Source of the DNA: Dactylorhiza incarnata
Lineage: Eukaryota; Streptophyta; Magnoliopsida; Asparagales; Orchidaceae
Length of the DNA stretch: 64,000 bases
Direction of reading: 5' to 3'
Assembly: GCA_033032865.1 (NCBI GenBank)
Contig: JAWHQI010000258.1
Span: forward strand, 1,612,001-1,676,000
The notes under the pieces were generated by a model. That model was not told the DNA's origin. It did no database searches and worked only from the letters and a program-made list of their open reading frames with translations. Each line of letters opens with the position of its first letter. Position 1 is the stretch's first letter. The translations under genes and the position numbers were made by a program. Positions 1-12,271 of this stretch are shown here, one piece after another.

Positions 1-873
1 ACGGCCCATAGTAGCGTGGGGCCAGTTTCTGATTGGCCCGACGGGAGACTGATAGCTGACGATATGGTTGGAGCTTGAGAAACACCTCATCGCCTACCGC
101 AAATTCCCGTTCCGTACGGTGCTTGTCCGCTTGGACCTTCATTCGGTCTTGAGCTGCACGTAAATTGTCTCGGAGGAGAGCTAAGGTCTGATCCCGATCT
201 TGGAGAGTCCGATCTACCGTCGGAAGGGCACTGCTGGCCGGCTCATAGGAGCACAACGTGGGTGGCGGACATCCGTACACCCCTCGAACGGAGTGAGCTT
301 GCTGGCCGTGTGAAAGGAGGTGTTGTAGCAGTACTCGGCCCAATGTAACCACCGAGTCCACGTGCGGGGTTCATCCATGACAAAGCACCGTAAGTAGGTC
401 TCTACTCCTCTGTTTAGCACCTCCGTCTGCCCGTCGGTCTGGGGGTGATTGGTCGTGCTCATGCGTAATGTGGTACCCTGAAGCCGAAAAAGCTCCGTCC
501 AAAAGTGGCTGACAAAAACTGGGTCCCTATCAGAGATGATGGAACGAGGAACCCCGTGGAGTCGAACTATCTCTTTGGCGAAGAGCTCAGCCACTGTCTC
601 TCCGGAATAAGGATGGCTTAAAGCAAGGAAGTGGTCGTACTTGGACAGTTTATCGACCACTACTAGGATGACCGACTTGCCCTGCGATTTAGGAAGGCCC
701 TCGATGAAGTCCATGGAGACGGTGTCCCAAATCTGGTATGGGATCTCTAACGGAGTAAGAAGACCAGCTGGGGAAGTCGTCTCATACTTTTGCCGCTGAC
801 AGACATCGCATTCCCTCACGAACTGTTGAACGTCCCGCTGCATCCCTTTCCAAAAGACGTTGGCCCTGACCCG
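1..873 (-). pseudogene. Ty3 integrase (partial at window edge)
   Basis: The reading follows on from RNase H in the same frame. The HHCC zinc finger starts with HASPTGGHAG just upstream and ends with CDVCQRQK near 790. The DDE core follows, with the first Asp in VSMDFIEGLP, the second in SDRDPVF, and Glu in the HPQTDGQTEVLNR block. Near 290 the frame shifts. The GPY/F-type C-terminal module (DEVFLKLQPYRQ) can be read in another frame towards position 1. A chromodomain, if there was one, lies left of the window. Confidence 0.9.
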
Positions 874-2753
874 CTATAAGGTCCGAAGGATACCGGCATG
901 ACCACCGGTCGGTGAGGCATGAAACTCCCGAATCATGATAGTCCGCCAAGGGAACGTGGCAGGTAGAACGAGCCGACCCTGGTAGTAGAGCCGCGTGCCA
1001 TGTAAGTGATAGCCATCCTCCGTGGCTCGGCCCTGCTGCAGTGCTTCAACAATGGCGCGGAGAACTGGGTCCTGGAGAACCTCCGCCTGTATGTCGTCTA
1101 AGGCGTCAATCACCGGCCCAGAGATGTGAGTAAGGGAGCTTTCAGGTATCCGAGACAACGCATCAGCCACCATATTCTCCTTCCCCTTTTTGTAGACAAT
1201 CTCATAATCATACCCCAGAAGCTTCGTTAGCCACTTCTGCTGTAGCGGGGATGCCAACCGTTGCTCAAGGAAATGCTTCAAACTCTGGTGGTCTGTGCGA
1301 ACCTGGAAATGTCGTCCCAGAAGATAGGGCCGCCACAAGGCGACCGCGTGGAGGATGGCGAGCATCTCCTTCTCGTACGTAGAGAGCCCCAAGGTCCTAG
1401 GGGCGAGAGCTTTGCTGAGATAAGCAAGTGGCCGGCCCTCCTGCATGAGGACCGCGCCGATGCCGACGCCAGATGCGTCAGTCTCCACCACAAAGTCCTT
1501 CGAGAAATCCGGAAGTGCTAGCACTGGAGTGGTAGTCATGGCCCTTTTGAGGCCCTGGAATGCTTCTTCGGCCTCCGCATGCCATCGGAAGGAATCCTTC
1601 TGCAGCAACTGGGTAAGTGGCCGCGCTATCTTCCCGTAGTCCTTCACGAACCGGCGATAATAGCCGGTCAGCCCGAGAAAGCCTCGTAAGGCCCGGATCG
1701 TCGTGGGTTGCGGCCAAGTCACCATGCTTTCAATCTTCCTCGGGTCCGCCCGGACCCCATGAGCGGAGACCAAATGTCCCAAGTACTCGACCTCCGCCTG
1801 CCCGAAAGAGCATTTGGATCGCTTGGCATACAACTGGTGCTCCGCAAAATGTGAAATACATGTCGAACGTGCTCCCGATGCTCATCCCAGCTCCTGCTAT
1901 AGATCAAAATATCATCAAAGAAAACTAGCATGTACCGGCGTAGCAGTGGTCGAAAAATCTCGTTCATGACAGCTTGGAAGGTAGATGGGGCGTTGGCCAA
2001 CCCGAACGGCATCACCAGAAACTCATAGTGACCGTCGTGAGTGCGGAACGCCGTCTTGTGGATGTCCTCGTCCCTCATTCGTATCTGATGGTAGCCGGAT
2101 CGGAAATCCAACTTGGTGAAGAGGCCTGCCCCATGCAACTCGTCTAGCAGCTCCTCGATCATCGGAATGGGGAATTTGTCTTTGATGGTTGAGTGATTCA
2201 GTCCCCGGTAGTCGACACAAAACCGCCATGATCCATCTTTCTTCTTGACCAAGATGATCGGAGAGGAGAACGCGCTGGTGCTGGGTCGGATGATGTCGGC
2301 GGCCCGCACTTCACGTATGATGCGTTCTATCTCCGTCTTCTGAATGTGGGGGTACCGGTATGGACGAATATTCGTCGGGTCTGCTCCGGTCTTCAGCTGA
2401 ATCTGATGATCTCTGAACCGTACGGGTGGTAAAGAATGTGGTTCCTGGAAGATGTCAACAAACTGGGCCAATAAATCCTGCAGCTGCTCTGGTTCTGATG
2501 TCGGCCCAAGAGTCTCTATCCCCAACACCAGGGCCATACTACCCTCCTCCATCCTTTGCAGGCTCCTGAGGAATATCTCCTTGAGCGGAGATGATCGTAT
2601 CCCATGTAGGCATTGCTCTGTCCCCAGGTGCGAAAACTCCAATGTCATCTTCTCCCAATCAGTGGTTACCCGCTTGAGCTGGCGGAGCCACGGCACGCCC
2701 AGCACCATGCCCGACCCCCGAATTGGTAAAAGGTAGACATCCGTCTGGCACAC
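874..2753 (-). pseudogene. Ty3 reverse transcriptase and RNase H
   Basis: The first part (2753 to about 1840) carries RT motifs in order: the [14 protein letters not shown] block, then MPFGLANAP, then the catalytic FFDDILIYS box. A frameshift near 1840 moves the reading to the second part (1833-874). That part holds the C-terminal RT block ([24 protein letters not shown]), an RNase H domain (TDASGVGIGAVL, YEKEMLAI, RTDHQSLK, ADALSR) and the start of the integrase zinc-binding region. The catalytic residues I can read are present, but the frameshift makes it non-functional. Confidence 0.93.
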
Positions 2754-2759
2754 ATAGCC

Positions 2760-2987
2760 TTAAATTCGGAGCTCCAACCCTTTCAGGACCCCTTCGCACC
2801 TCAACTTGCTGCCGTCAGCCACCATAACCTGGAAAGAAACCTCCCTGTCGACTGCATGTCCCGCCTTCTGTGCTGCTGCGGGGGTGATAAAATTATGGGT
2901 ACTCCCACTATCTATCAAAATAGTCACCCGCTCATGTCCCAACTTCCCAGCAATATGTAACGTAAGAGGGGCTGAACATCCTTCCAT
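2760..2987 (-). pseudogene. Ty3 aspartic protease domain
   Basis: The short domain contains the retropepsin active-site motif DSGSTHNFI, with the catalytic Asp and flanking hydrophobic strand intact, and a downstream VADG flap-like turn. It is in frame with gag upstream and RT downstream but is bounded by stops at 2991 and 2760. It would have cut the gag-pol polyprotein. Its place between zinc knuckle and RT is normal for Ty3 elements. Confidence 0.87.
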
Positions 2988-2990
2988 GGC

Positions 2991-4585
2991 CTAGAGGGAC
3001 ACCCCAAACTCCGCAAGGTCCAAACCATCCACCTCATCACAGCTAATGGGCTCCTCCTCGTCATCCTCCTCCCTCAACATGAATACTTGCACCTTTTGGC
3101 ACCGGTGTCCCGGTGTATAATTTTCGTCACAGTTGAAACATAGCCCCTTGTCCTTCCTGGCCTGCAGCTCAGGCCAAGTCAGGCGTGTCACCGTTGGCCG
3201 TCCTGCCTGCGGCGGCTCACGCCGTCCTGCTACTGGTACTGTTGGTGCTACGGGAGCGCGTGCTACCCCTCGATTTCGCTGGCGGTTGAACTGCTCCTCC
3301 TGTATCCTGGCTAGACTGATGGCGTGGCTCAGACAGTACGGCATGTAGGCATGGACCTCATCTCTCAGGTGATCCTTCAGCCCTGAAATGAAACAACTGA
3401 GGAGGGTCTTTTCCCCCCAATTGACCCGATTTGCCAGCCGCTCGAACTCCGTGCGATATTCCATCACTGTCCCCTTCTGTCGGAGTTTCTGCAATGTGGC
3501 CTCCACGTCCTCATACTCTAAGGGCCCGAAGCAGGCCGAGAATCCCTCTACAAAGTGCGCCCACGGCGCATAACCATAGTTTCGGACGAACCATTGTGCC
3601 CACTAGTACGCGTCATCCTCCAAGTGAAACGACGCCAACTGCACCCATTGATCATTGGGGATCTCTTGGTATGTGAAGAACAACTCGGCTTTTTGTACCC
3701 ATTCCAGCGCGTCGCCACCCCGGAATGTCGAAAAATTCATCCGCGTTCGTTTTGGCCGCATAAAGGCCCGCTGGTTCGCTCCTCCATTCCTTCCATACTC
3801 TGGATTTAGCCCTGCTGATCTGATTGGTTCCGCCACTAGATTCGGCCGCCCATAGTAGTCTTGATAATGTCCTCCGTCGTATCCCCCTCCCATAGGAGGA
3901 CCCTCCTCGTCAAAAATGTGCCTGGGAGGATATCCACGCCAGTGTTCGCCTTGCCCCATCCTCACCGGAGCCCCTAGTACCGGCGGCCTGGGAAGGATCC
4001 CATTTCCAACTCCATTTGGACCCCCCATGTGCGGCGGCGGCCGAAAAATCTGCTCCTGGGCTCCGGAAGGGCGGCCGGCAGCCACTCCGGCGACTCCACC
4101 GCCGGCGGCCACCCCTCCTGGGCCGGTCCACCCCCGGCGACCTGCTGGTGGGGGTTTGGTCCCGGTCCGACCCAAGGCCTGGCGGCAGGAAAGCCCGCCC
4201 CTGGGCTAAGCGGAAACAGGGCCGTCGGCCCTGTAGGGCTCGGCTGTGCCGACGGCCCACTGTGGCCGGCTGTCCGGACTGGTTCCGGGCTAGGGCCGCT
4301 GTAGGGCATCATACCCGAGCCTCCTGTGGTGCCTCCGGTGGCTGATGGTGTAGCATGTGAAGATTCCCCCGCGTATTCTCCTTGTTCTGTCATTTTTCCT
4401 CGTAGGGTTTGTGTTAATAACGCCTTGAGTTCATCCATGCGTCCTTCCATGCGTTCTTCCAGATTTTTCGTGGAGGTTTTGACTTGTTCTTCGATCCCGG
4501 CCACCGAATCTACCAAGGCGGCGTAGTTTTCTTCGATGGTGGCTAAGCGCGCCATCTCTGCCTCCGTGCGTGTCACCATCGTCAC
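2991..4585 (-). pseudogene. Ty3 gag polyprotein (broken)
   Basis: This is the structural capsid-nucleocapsid protein of the left-edge element. The N-terminus (4585 downward) is a coiled-coil-like region followed by a long Pro/Gly-rich linker. The capsid part (about 3800-3360) includes the typical Trp/Phe-rich stretch, and a zinc knuckle of the form CFNCDENYTPGHRC lies near 3140-3100. A frameshift separates the first 200 codons from the capsid part, and a TAG at 3603-3605 interrupts the capsid in the same frame. Gag ends at a stop at 2991, and the protease follows in the same frame, so the original was probably one polyprotein. It cannot be translated as a whole. Confidence 0.88.
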
Positions 4586-4594
4586 AGGAACGAT

Positions 4595-4606
4595 GCTCTG
4601 ATACCA
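4595..4606 (-). other. Primer binding site, initiator tRNA-Met type
   Basis: On the minus strand this reads TGGTATCAGAGC, the usual plant LTR-element match to the 3' end of initiator tRNA-Met. It lies two bases inside the LTR, which fixes the LTR boundary and the element's orientation. Confidence 0.88.
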
Positions 4607-4608
4607 AA

Positions 4609-4931
4609 TGTTATGACCTAACTAGGAGAAGGGAAGGAAGTAGGAAGACGGCTAGAGAATTAGGGTTTGAGAGAGGAAGAAGAGAGAAAGTACCTTGAAT
4701 AATAGATTTCATGTTGAACCAAGGAGGAGGGGTTGGGTATTTATGCTCCCACCCAACCCCTAGGGCCGGCCGGCCCCATTGGGGCTGAACCCATGTGGTT
4801 CAGCCCCCATTCTGCTTTATTGTTGGGTTCGGGTTGAACCGGATGGTTCAGCCCGGTTTTCATTCTCCTTCTCGTTCGGTCTTCGCGCGTATTTAAACCC
4901 ACGGAAGCGTAGATCGTCCGGGGGCATAACA
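4609..4931 (-). repeat. 5' LTR of the left-edge Ty3 element
   Basis: The LTR has matching inverted ends, TGTTATG at 4609 and CATAACA ending at 4931, and directly abuts the primer binding site after two bases. It is 323 bp, short for a Ty3 element. The partner LTR is outside the window, so LTR divergence and age cannot be judged. Confidence 0.85.
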
Positions 4932-5911
4932 CACGCATACATAATAAATGCAGTCAAATATCAAAACATGAATAGTACATTGGTATCAAGGCTCAAAACA
5001 GATGAGGGCAGCAGTTGTAACGATTTCAGAATCAGTAAAAATTAAAAAACACAATCAGTCCAAATACAAAGTAGAATCTAGGGTTAATATTCCACAATGC
5101 AATGCACTTTCATGTGAATCATTTTCCCTTGCAAAGATATGAATACCCAACTTCAAAACTCAAAAACTGCAGCTTCAAATTCGGGACAACAAACTCTAAA
5201 AAAAACTGGCAGAAAAATATAGATCGGATGTAATATTATCTCAATAAATTCTTCCTAATTTACAAACATAATTATTTGCTAGTCTGCCCTTGGTTTTACC
5301 ATGTATCAATCTTATTGTTCTCATTTGCTTAAGCTCATTTTTGTCTATCAAATACATTTTTACTGCCAAACATTCAAACCATTGAAATTTACATTTAAAT
5401 CCAGTTGAAATTATTTTACTGCTTAGTAGTTAGTACTCATGATGAGCTTCTTTTTTAACCACTTAATTTTAACAATAAATACTATATCCTCATTATTCCA
5501 TATAATAGATCAAAATTCTTAAGCATATCACACTTAAATAATATCATCTATTAATGTTGATTGATAGTTACCAATATCACCCCAAATATAATCGCATACA
5601 ACACAGTGTTTGTTCAACTAATCCTACCTAGTTGATGTTCTAAACAATCTATCCATCATTCTAACTTTCCATTTCAACCGGGGTCCTTAATTAGAATGAA
5701 TAGCATATAACCAAGTAAAGCACTAAGAATATCCTTCATAGGCATCTAATCATAATACACAAAGATAAGACCTAATGCTAATTCTTCAAGTAACTCTACC
5801 GTGATTGGAGACTCCATACTTCGCAACTCCTTTAAAGATTAGTCAATGTGCCCTCATACATACTTAATAATGTAAGCATGCATTTGACACACATTTTTTC
5901 TTGAAGCGCGC
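4932..5911. other. AT-rich spacer, nothing recognised
   Basis: About 980 bp between two LTR elements. I found no long frame, RNA gene or terminal repeat. It lies downstream of MAP1D-like exon 3 on the minus strand, so it is probably intron sequence of that gene. I looked for the next aminopeptidase exon here and did not find it. Confidence 0.5.
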
Positions 5912-6302
5912 TGTTATGAGCCGCGTATTATTATTATCTAGGTGTCTAGTTGTTATCTTTATGTAGGGGGCCTCGAGCTCCGTGTCTAGTATTAGGTGTT
6001 TTTATTATTGTTTTGTTTTATCCTTATGTAGGGGCATCGAGCTCCGTGTCTAGTATTTAGGTATCATCATTATTGTTTGGTCTTAATATATGTTGTAGCT
6101 TATATAAAGGCATTGGATGGTTGTATGAATTAAGCAAGAAAGGATTCTAGTTCTCATCTTTGAATGCAAGATTTTGGTGGCTCTCTCCTCTAACGAGCAA
6201 CCCCGCTTAGGCAGCCGCAGTTCCGGCTCCACGGTATCCTCCACCACCGCCATCTCCTCCACCTCCGGACTCTCCTCCGGCAACATTACTAGGCCCATAA
6301 CA
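5912..6302 (+). repeat. 5' LTR of the truncated element
   Basis: It begins TGTTATG and ends CATAACA. At 391 bp it is longer than the 337-339 bp LTRs of its relative at 24.5-27.0 kb because a segment ending in CGAGCTCCGTGTCTAGTATT occurs twice (near 5970 and 6030). Confidence 0.78.
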
Positions 6303-7034
6303 ACTTGGTATTATAGGACTTTCCTCCCCTCGGCCACTGAATTTTTGGCGAGCCATCCTCCCATACGACAAGCCCTTACTGTATCATCACCGTTGTTGCT
6401 TCTCCCATGCACCATCACCGTGAACAAGAGTGTCGTTCCCTCCAGCAGCCTAACCGACGCTCGGCGTTGCTCTTCTCCCGCTATTTCCGTAACCCCGAGC
6501 CGCCGCAGACTCCAGCGGGCTCGTCTCCATCCTACGTAGGCACCCGCCTCCTGCTCGACGACACGCCTCGACGCTGCTCTGCGCGATGACACGCCACCTG
6601 CTGCATCCCAGCGGGCCCTCGCCAGTCACCCCCTGTTGAACTTCGCATGCTTCTCCTTACAGCCACCGCCTGCTGAACGCCTGAAGAAGAAGGCTTCTCG
6701 AGCTCCGCGCCTTCAGCCACAGCCGCACGCCCCCAGCAACTCTTCGAACGCGTGCAAATTAATCCCGTCGAGCCCTTTAGCCTGCGATCTCGAGCCCAGC
6801 GACATTTGTCCTTGTGGGTCCTACTCTTCTTAATCCTATCAGCATAAATATGTATCTACTATCCAGCACCCTAATAAAAAGGGACGTCACAAGCACTTAT
6901 CAGCACACATATTTGAGTTACGCGACAAAATTAGAAAGTGTCGCGACTCCCGCAGCAACTCCCAATCAGCCGTATCAGAGGATTTTACTCGTCCCATCAC
7001 CCGCTCTCTCTCGCGTGCTACTTCCGGCCGCACG

Positions 7035-7310
7035 ATGACCGACGCTTCAGACTTCATGGCGGCTCTCCAAGATTTCAGGATCTCCATCAAGACCAGCTTT
7101 CGGGATGCTGAAAGACGTCATCTGGACACTGAAAAACGCCTTAGGGACGATATTTCCTCCCTCACCCTCAAGCTTAATGAGTTGACCGCCGCACTTCCCA
7201 TGATCACCACCCTACCTACGGATCACGCCAGCTCCAGTCAGGCGCTTCCGCCTCCTGCGCACAATTTAAGCAGTCGGCCTCCTACTCTAGTCGATATCTC
7301 TCCAGAAACA
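7035..7310 (+). pseudogene. gag N-terminal fragment
   Basis: The frame opens with ATG at 7035 and reads MTDASDFMAALQDF, then a heptad-like charged region (DAERRHLDTEKRLRDD) and a Pro-rich linker. The same protein start occurs on the minus strand at 25926, where it continues into a Ty3 capsid domain. Here it is cut off in the linker. The open frame continuing to 7613 is unrelated sequence. Only the first ~90 codons can be called retroviral-type gag. Confidence 0.7.
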
Positions 7311-8105
7311 CCCCCCCCCCTTCACTTATCTTTCAATCCATCAAGCATGATGAGCACCATTCATTGTTTGTACTTTCAACTTTCAAGCATAGCGAGCAAT
7401 TCTTACCCGAAGAAGTGGCAGTTGGTCGTAATCGTCTCATGGTGGCGAACTTATATCACCTTCATACCTCTTCTTTTCTCTATTGTTTTCAACAACTATT
7501 TGTGCTGCTTTTGTAAGTGCTATTGGTGCATTTCTTCTATAGAAATGTTAGCTTTTATGTTCCTTGATCTATTTAGTGGTGGGCTGATTGTATTGTTATT
7601 GTTCTTCTCCTGACCGAATCCTGAAGGAAATTGCATCAATGGAAAATATAATATCAAAAAGTAATCGAAGTGAACCAATTGCATAATTTCTGCATCTGAA
7701 AAACCAGGAGCATCCTTTGCACTTACAATTTCAATAAAAAAGATAAAGCAAAAGGCATAGAGAGATTTTATCATTTGTTGGCATAACTTGCTACTTTGAA
7801 TGCCCAAAGCAAGCAAGCACCAGAACCAAATATTTATTCATTAACTTTTCACAGTCCAATGCCGAAGTGAAATAATTTTCCAATGCTCGAAGCATGCAAG
7901 CTCCAGAGCTTGAACATTTAACAACAAGATATTCACATAAATCAAAGGGAAAAAAAGCTTTGGAACTAATATATCAAACAGCAGTAGCATTGACGGAAAA
8001 AAAACTTAATCAGGTAATCAAAATAATATATTAATAAAATTTAAAACCAAGTCCACAACAAAATGTAGCTAATACACAACAAAAAGTAGAGGTTTTTAAA
8101 TTTAC
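7311..8105. other. Spacer or intron sequence, unassigned
   Basis: AT-rich sequence between the truncated LTR element and MAP1D-like exon 3. On the minus strand it would be the start of intron 3, directly after the donor at 8105-8104. A stretch near 7335-7510 reads open for about 58 codons on the plus strand (KHDEHHSLFVLSTF...), but I do not recognise it. I see no aminopeptidase exon here. Confidence 0.4.
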
Positions 8106-8334
8106 CTTAACCAATGTCCCAGCATACTGCAATACCTGTGCTGCAAGTTTACCAGATGCACGCATGCATTCTATTCCCTCCTCATCATGTATTTCAGGTC
8201 CACTAGCAATACCAGGTGATTGATGAGACTTAATATATGGTGGCTTGTGTATATTATCAGGAACAAGCAGACATGGAGAAATTTTTCCAGGCTGCAAACT
8301 CTTCCTTCCATTGTTTGCCAATTTTTCCGAATTT
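8106..8334 (-). CDS. MAP1D: MAP1D-like methionine aminopeptidase, exon 3
   Basis: The exon encodes the conserved region just before the catalytic domain of organellar type I methionine aminopeptidases. It reads PGKISPCLLVP, then HKPPYI, IHDEEGIECMRASGKLAA and YAGTLVK, which is very like plant MAP1D. These metalloenzymes remove the initiator Met from proteins made in mitochondria and plastids. The acceptor is AATAACAG at 8335 and the donor is AAG|GTAAAT at 8106. The exon enters in phase 2 and joins exon 2 (23397) with the frame kept. The metal-binding residues lie in later exons, which are outside the window. An intact frame, clean splice sites and co-linear exons favour a real gene over a captured fragment, but expression is not shown. 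Confidence 0.8.
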
Positions 8335-11300
8335 CTGTTATTACAACAATATGGCATTCATATTAATATTTACGTTTAATTTCATCCTGAAGAGCCAACA
8401 ATAGATACAGTATATGAAATGAAGGTTCCCAGCAGTGGGAATTTTATAGTAAAAAAATAACCTGTATAAAGTATGGCAATGACCAAGAAATAGATCAGAA
8501 TGTACAGTTTGTCAATGATTTATAGTATTCATAATAAAGGCATATTGTACCTATTCCAAGCAATTCATCTTCATAGTCTTTTTTCCTACAGGTACACCCA
8601 AACCAAGACTAAACTAGCTTCAGAGCAATAATTCAAACGAACCTAGTTTGCTTCACACGGTAATAGCCTACCGCAATCCCCATCAACTAGGGATGTAAAC
8701 TAGATTGGGTAGCTCAAAATTGAGTTGATAAATGTCGTACAACCCGAGTTTGTCAAACCTTGATGAAGGTAGTCCTAGAGAAACGGGAAATAAGGCTCTG
8801 CTTGGGCCAGCTCTAGCGGATAAGAAAGCTCCATTCTCACCGCAACCGTTGAAATTGCATTGATTGTATGCGCAGCTGTTGGTAAATCGCTTTTCTCAAA
8901 AAGGCGTTTTAGGTTCTTTTTGGAAAGCAGACCCCCTCACGTTCGGCTCTCAGAAATCGCGTCTCTCCCCTCTTACGCGCAGAAATCGTGAGCTTCATTT
9001 CTCGATACACTTCCTCCTCCCTCACGCGGTACTCGCCCTCTTCGCGTCGAACACCTCCCCTGCAAGCGAACTCCTCCCATGTCTGCAAACTCCTCCCCTC
9101 CCGGCGAACTCCTTCCCTCCCAGCAAACTCCTCGTCGAGGTCTTCCATCGGAGTAGTCTAGCAGATTTTTTATGGAAAGCCGAGGAGGCGAAGAAGAAAC
9201 AAGGCGACAGGCAAGGAGATACAAGGACTGCCATTCATAATTGCATTCTCGTTATCTAGAAGCCAAAGGAGTAGGCGAGCAGATTTTTGGTTCTTCCCAT
9301 CAAAGAGCACGAGACAGTATAGCTAAATCCTAAGGGGAAGAGAAGCATTGCTTCAGTATGTGGGATTTCCTTCTAATCTCCGATCCTAGGTACCAGAATA
9401 TTTGTTTCTTCTATCTGCTGGCCATGATTTGTCCAGATTTTTGACGCTGCATGCCTATTGTTTGAAGTTCGGATTTGATTGCTGGACAAGCTATGCATGT
9501 TGCCTCTCTACTAGAAAAGCCTGAGTCAGTTACAGAGAATGCTAGCTAAACTAGCAGGATCTCAGGTGGAAGCCGATCTTACGGCTATTGAGGCGAGGGC
9601 AGCTCTGAAGGCTGCGACGCCGATGGTAGCATCAATGGAACATGTCACACAGATGTGGGCGGAGTAGTGGCAGTGCGAGGGAGTTTCGTCCCTCTGAGGT
9701 GGAAGAGCGACAACTTCAATTTTGAGGGATAGAAATCTTGTGAGAATTTGTGTTCACAGGTATACTTCTGTATCATTCATAGTTTTTGTTTCTTTTTTGG
9801 AAAAACTCGAGACGAGAATTTGCACGTACATTTTATATGTTCAATTATTTGCCATACAATTTTTAGTTGAAATTGGAATCAAACACCTAAACAGCAGTAG
9901 TAAAACGCAAATTCTCTAAAGAGTCTACATCTTTCTCAACATTGCTTTCCTGAAAGCTCCATTCTCACTGTTGGTTTCCCACAGCAGCTTTCTCATCAGC
10001 AATAGCTACCCCAAATAGAGCATAAGGAACATGATTACTCGAATTTTTCATTTCATCAATAAGTGTTCTCAAAATAAGTAACTCTCGGCCTAATAGCTAG
10101 GGTTTGGGACGAATTACCAAGCTAGCCTTAAACTGGAATTAAAGGAACGAAATTATGGAAATAAAAGAAAGATGCAAAATTAAAATTTAGGGAAACATGA
10201 ACAATGAGCGCATTGAACTCCTCGATCAATTGGCGTGCATCTGACTTCAATCGAATCAATCCACGAATTGGAGGGAAATAGTGGCCGCATTAAACTTGTG
10301 GGCTTAAACTGCCAAAGTGGAGCATGCCACTTTAACCGTTAACATAAGCTAACAATGCATAACATAGATATTTTTAACGAAGCGAAAATATCAGGCCACA
10401 ATCTCTCAGCTTATCCATTAAGCTTTGTCAGACTCCCTTGCCCAACCCTCCTCTCCATCACTAACAGATCAACAAAGCCACATCCCTCCCCCCATCTTCT
10501 CCTATGGCCCTGTTTCTTCCAAAAAATTGGCATTCTGGTTTTCATCCCTTCTACTCTTTCAGAAACTCCATGTCACCTCCAACTTATCTTCAGCTCCATC
10601 ACCCTCGTTCATAGAACCATTTTAATCTTAACAAATCCAAAATACCATTGAACAACTGCATCTTCATCCTGCTACTCTCAATCTATACCAATGCCAATAT
10701 TAGCTTCATTCCTCTTACATTGCCCAAGCTGCCATCCATCTTTACTTTTCTTCCTCCTACTCTTCCCGTATGATGGCCAACAGCACATCTTAACATAACA
10801 ACCAAGTTGACCAAATAATAAAGGTCGAAAAGTCCTGTTTCAAGAATCTCAATTTTAGTCCTTTTTTCGAATTCACGGTACACCTAATTCAAGCTAAATT
10901 ATTTCAAAGAACGAATTCAAATTAATCTTCACACAGTACTACCTTAACGCAAACCCAACACAAGAGTAGCTCCACCACATGTCGATATATGTTTCATAAT
11001 TAAGTTTGTGAGACTTTGAGGGTTGAACTACCAAGGTGGAGTGATGCGGGGTAGACTGTGAAAGTGAGTCAACAATAATGCAAGCCTATGTAAGTGATGT
11101 CGAGTTGACTCACACAAACCAAACCTATATGATGTGTGTATGATGCAAATTAATCAAAATAAATTTAGCAGTAGTAATATATAGAGGGCCTTTGCAATAA
11201 TTTCAATTGGTCTAACAATTCACGTTTTCTTCGCACGAAGGGCTTTGAACTAAAACTTGCACAAACAGGTTTTATAGGAAAATAAGAAAACGAAACAATA

Positions 11301-11824
11301 GCACAAACAAGTCACGATTTCCAGGTAACTATCCAATGTTCATCCATAAATTCAATAACAGTGATGAAAACATAATACTAAATCTCACGAGTAAGAAGAA
11401 CAGACAGCGAAAAGTGATGAAGGGCGGCTGTCGCGAATAGGAAGCGACTTTGGCGGCAGGAAATTGGGGAAGCGGTTGGTAGTTGGGTGAAATGGCAGCA
11501 CTGGTGAGAGCAAGGATGGACAGTGGTTGTGGGTGGGAGCAGAGAGGGGGTGTGGTTTGCAGTAGGAGTCAGAGGTGGAGGATGTGTCTTGAAGCAGGAG
11601 TCTGAGGCAGAGGATGTGGTTTGCGGCAATAGTCGGGGGCAGAGGATGTGGCTTGCAGAAGGAGACGGAGGATGCAACTTGCGGCAGTAGCTGGAGGCGG
11701 AGATTGCGGTTTGCATCAGGAGCGGAAGAAGGCATGTGGTTTATGGCTTTGGGCATGATCGGGAGGGATGGGGTAAGGCGGCTGAGAACTGAGAAGAGGC
11801 GTGTGGATGGAGTAGGGTTATAGG
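8335..11824. other. Intron 2 sequence: gene-like relics, mostly unassigned
   Basis: The stretch has no recognisable element boundary. Pieces worth noting are these. At 8740-8855 (plus) a frame reads KALLGPALADKKAPFSPQP. At about 9960-10070 (minus) a related-looking frame reads YALFGVAIADEKAAVGNQQ. At 8890-9220 there is a GC-rich, TC-rich block like a 5' UTR with short CTCCTCCC repeats. At 9522-9668 (plus) about 50 codons read as a charged helix (MLAKLAGSQVEADLTAIEAR) with a stop. Segments near 10280 and 11010 look like diverged direct repeats. Near 11500-11730 an imperfect repeat of about 33 bp based on GGCAGAGGATGTGG produces spurious open frames. I assign no function. Confidence 0.4.
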
Positions 11825-12207
11825 TGTTGAAGCCAGGAAAATTCTTACTCCAAATGTTCGGACTATAGGGCAGCCTGAGGCTACTTATCCCGTGGTACGG
11901 TGATTCGGATCCGAAGGCTAGAGCTAAGAAGAGAGAGAAAGACAATAGACTCCATGATGTTTCAGTAGGGAGGTCCCGCCACGTACCCGGAAGTTTGGGA
12001 GAAACTTCCCCTCCACAAATAGCTGAGCTTGGTACAACGAAAGCACCTCTTGACGAGTATATCGTTGGCAGGGGGATGGGGGATCAGAACTTCAAGAGAA
12101 CACTGGTTGTCTCTCAAAAGTAGCTAAAAGAGGTGCCAAAAAGGTTATGAAGAGGTGCTTTTCTTGGTACCCCTGGGGTCTATTTATAGACAAATTATTT
12201 TATTTTT

Positions 12208-12271
<64 letters not shown>

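Larger units (their letters stand above)
1..4931 (-). mobile_element. Ty3/gypsy chromovirus-like LTR retrotransposon, 5' part
   Basis: Read on the minus strand the order is LTR (4931-4609), primer binding site, gag, protease, reverse transcriptase, RNase H and integrase, which is the Ty3/gypsy order. The element runs off the left edge, so its 3' LTR and 3' target repeat cannot be seen. The short LTR (323 bp) and a gag-pol mostly in one frame would fit a small chromovirus such as the Reina lineage, but the diagnostic chromodomain lies outside, so the lineage is an inference. The coding region is dead: in-frame stops lie near 3603, 2991 and 2760, and frameshifts fall inside gag (about 4000), near 1840 in RT and near 290 in the integrase. 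Confidence 0.93.
5912..7310 (+). mobile_element. Truncated gag-only LTR element (sister of 24545-26969)
   Basis: A 5' LTR (5912-6302), a degenerate primer site (TGGTATTATAGG near 6306) and a GC-rich leader are followed by a gag start at 7035. The LTR, the leader and the first part of gag match the minus-strand element at 24545-26969. The similarity fades in a Pro-rich or poly-C stretch around 7310, and no 3' LTR follows, so the copy is 3'-truncated. Confidence 0.78.

Noticed and set aside
11385..11945. 186-residue minus-strand frame with PHPL/ANHILC repeats
   Set aside because: Comes from an imperfect repeat of about 33 bp; composition is simple, and it crosses the boundary of the solo LTR at 11825.
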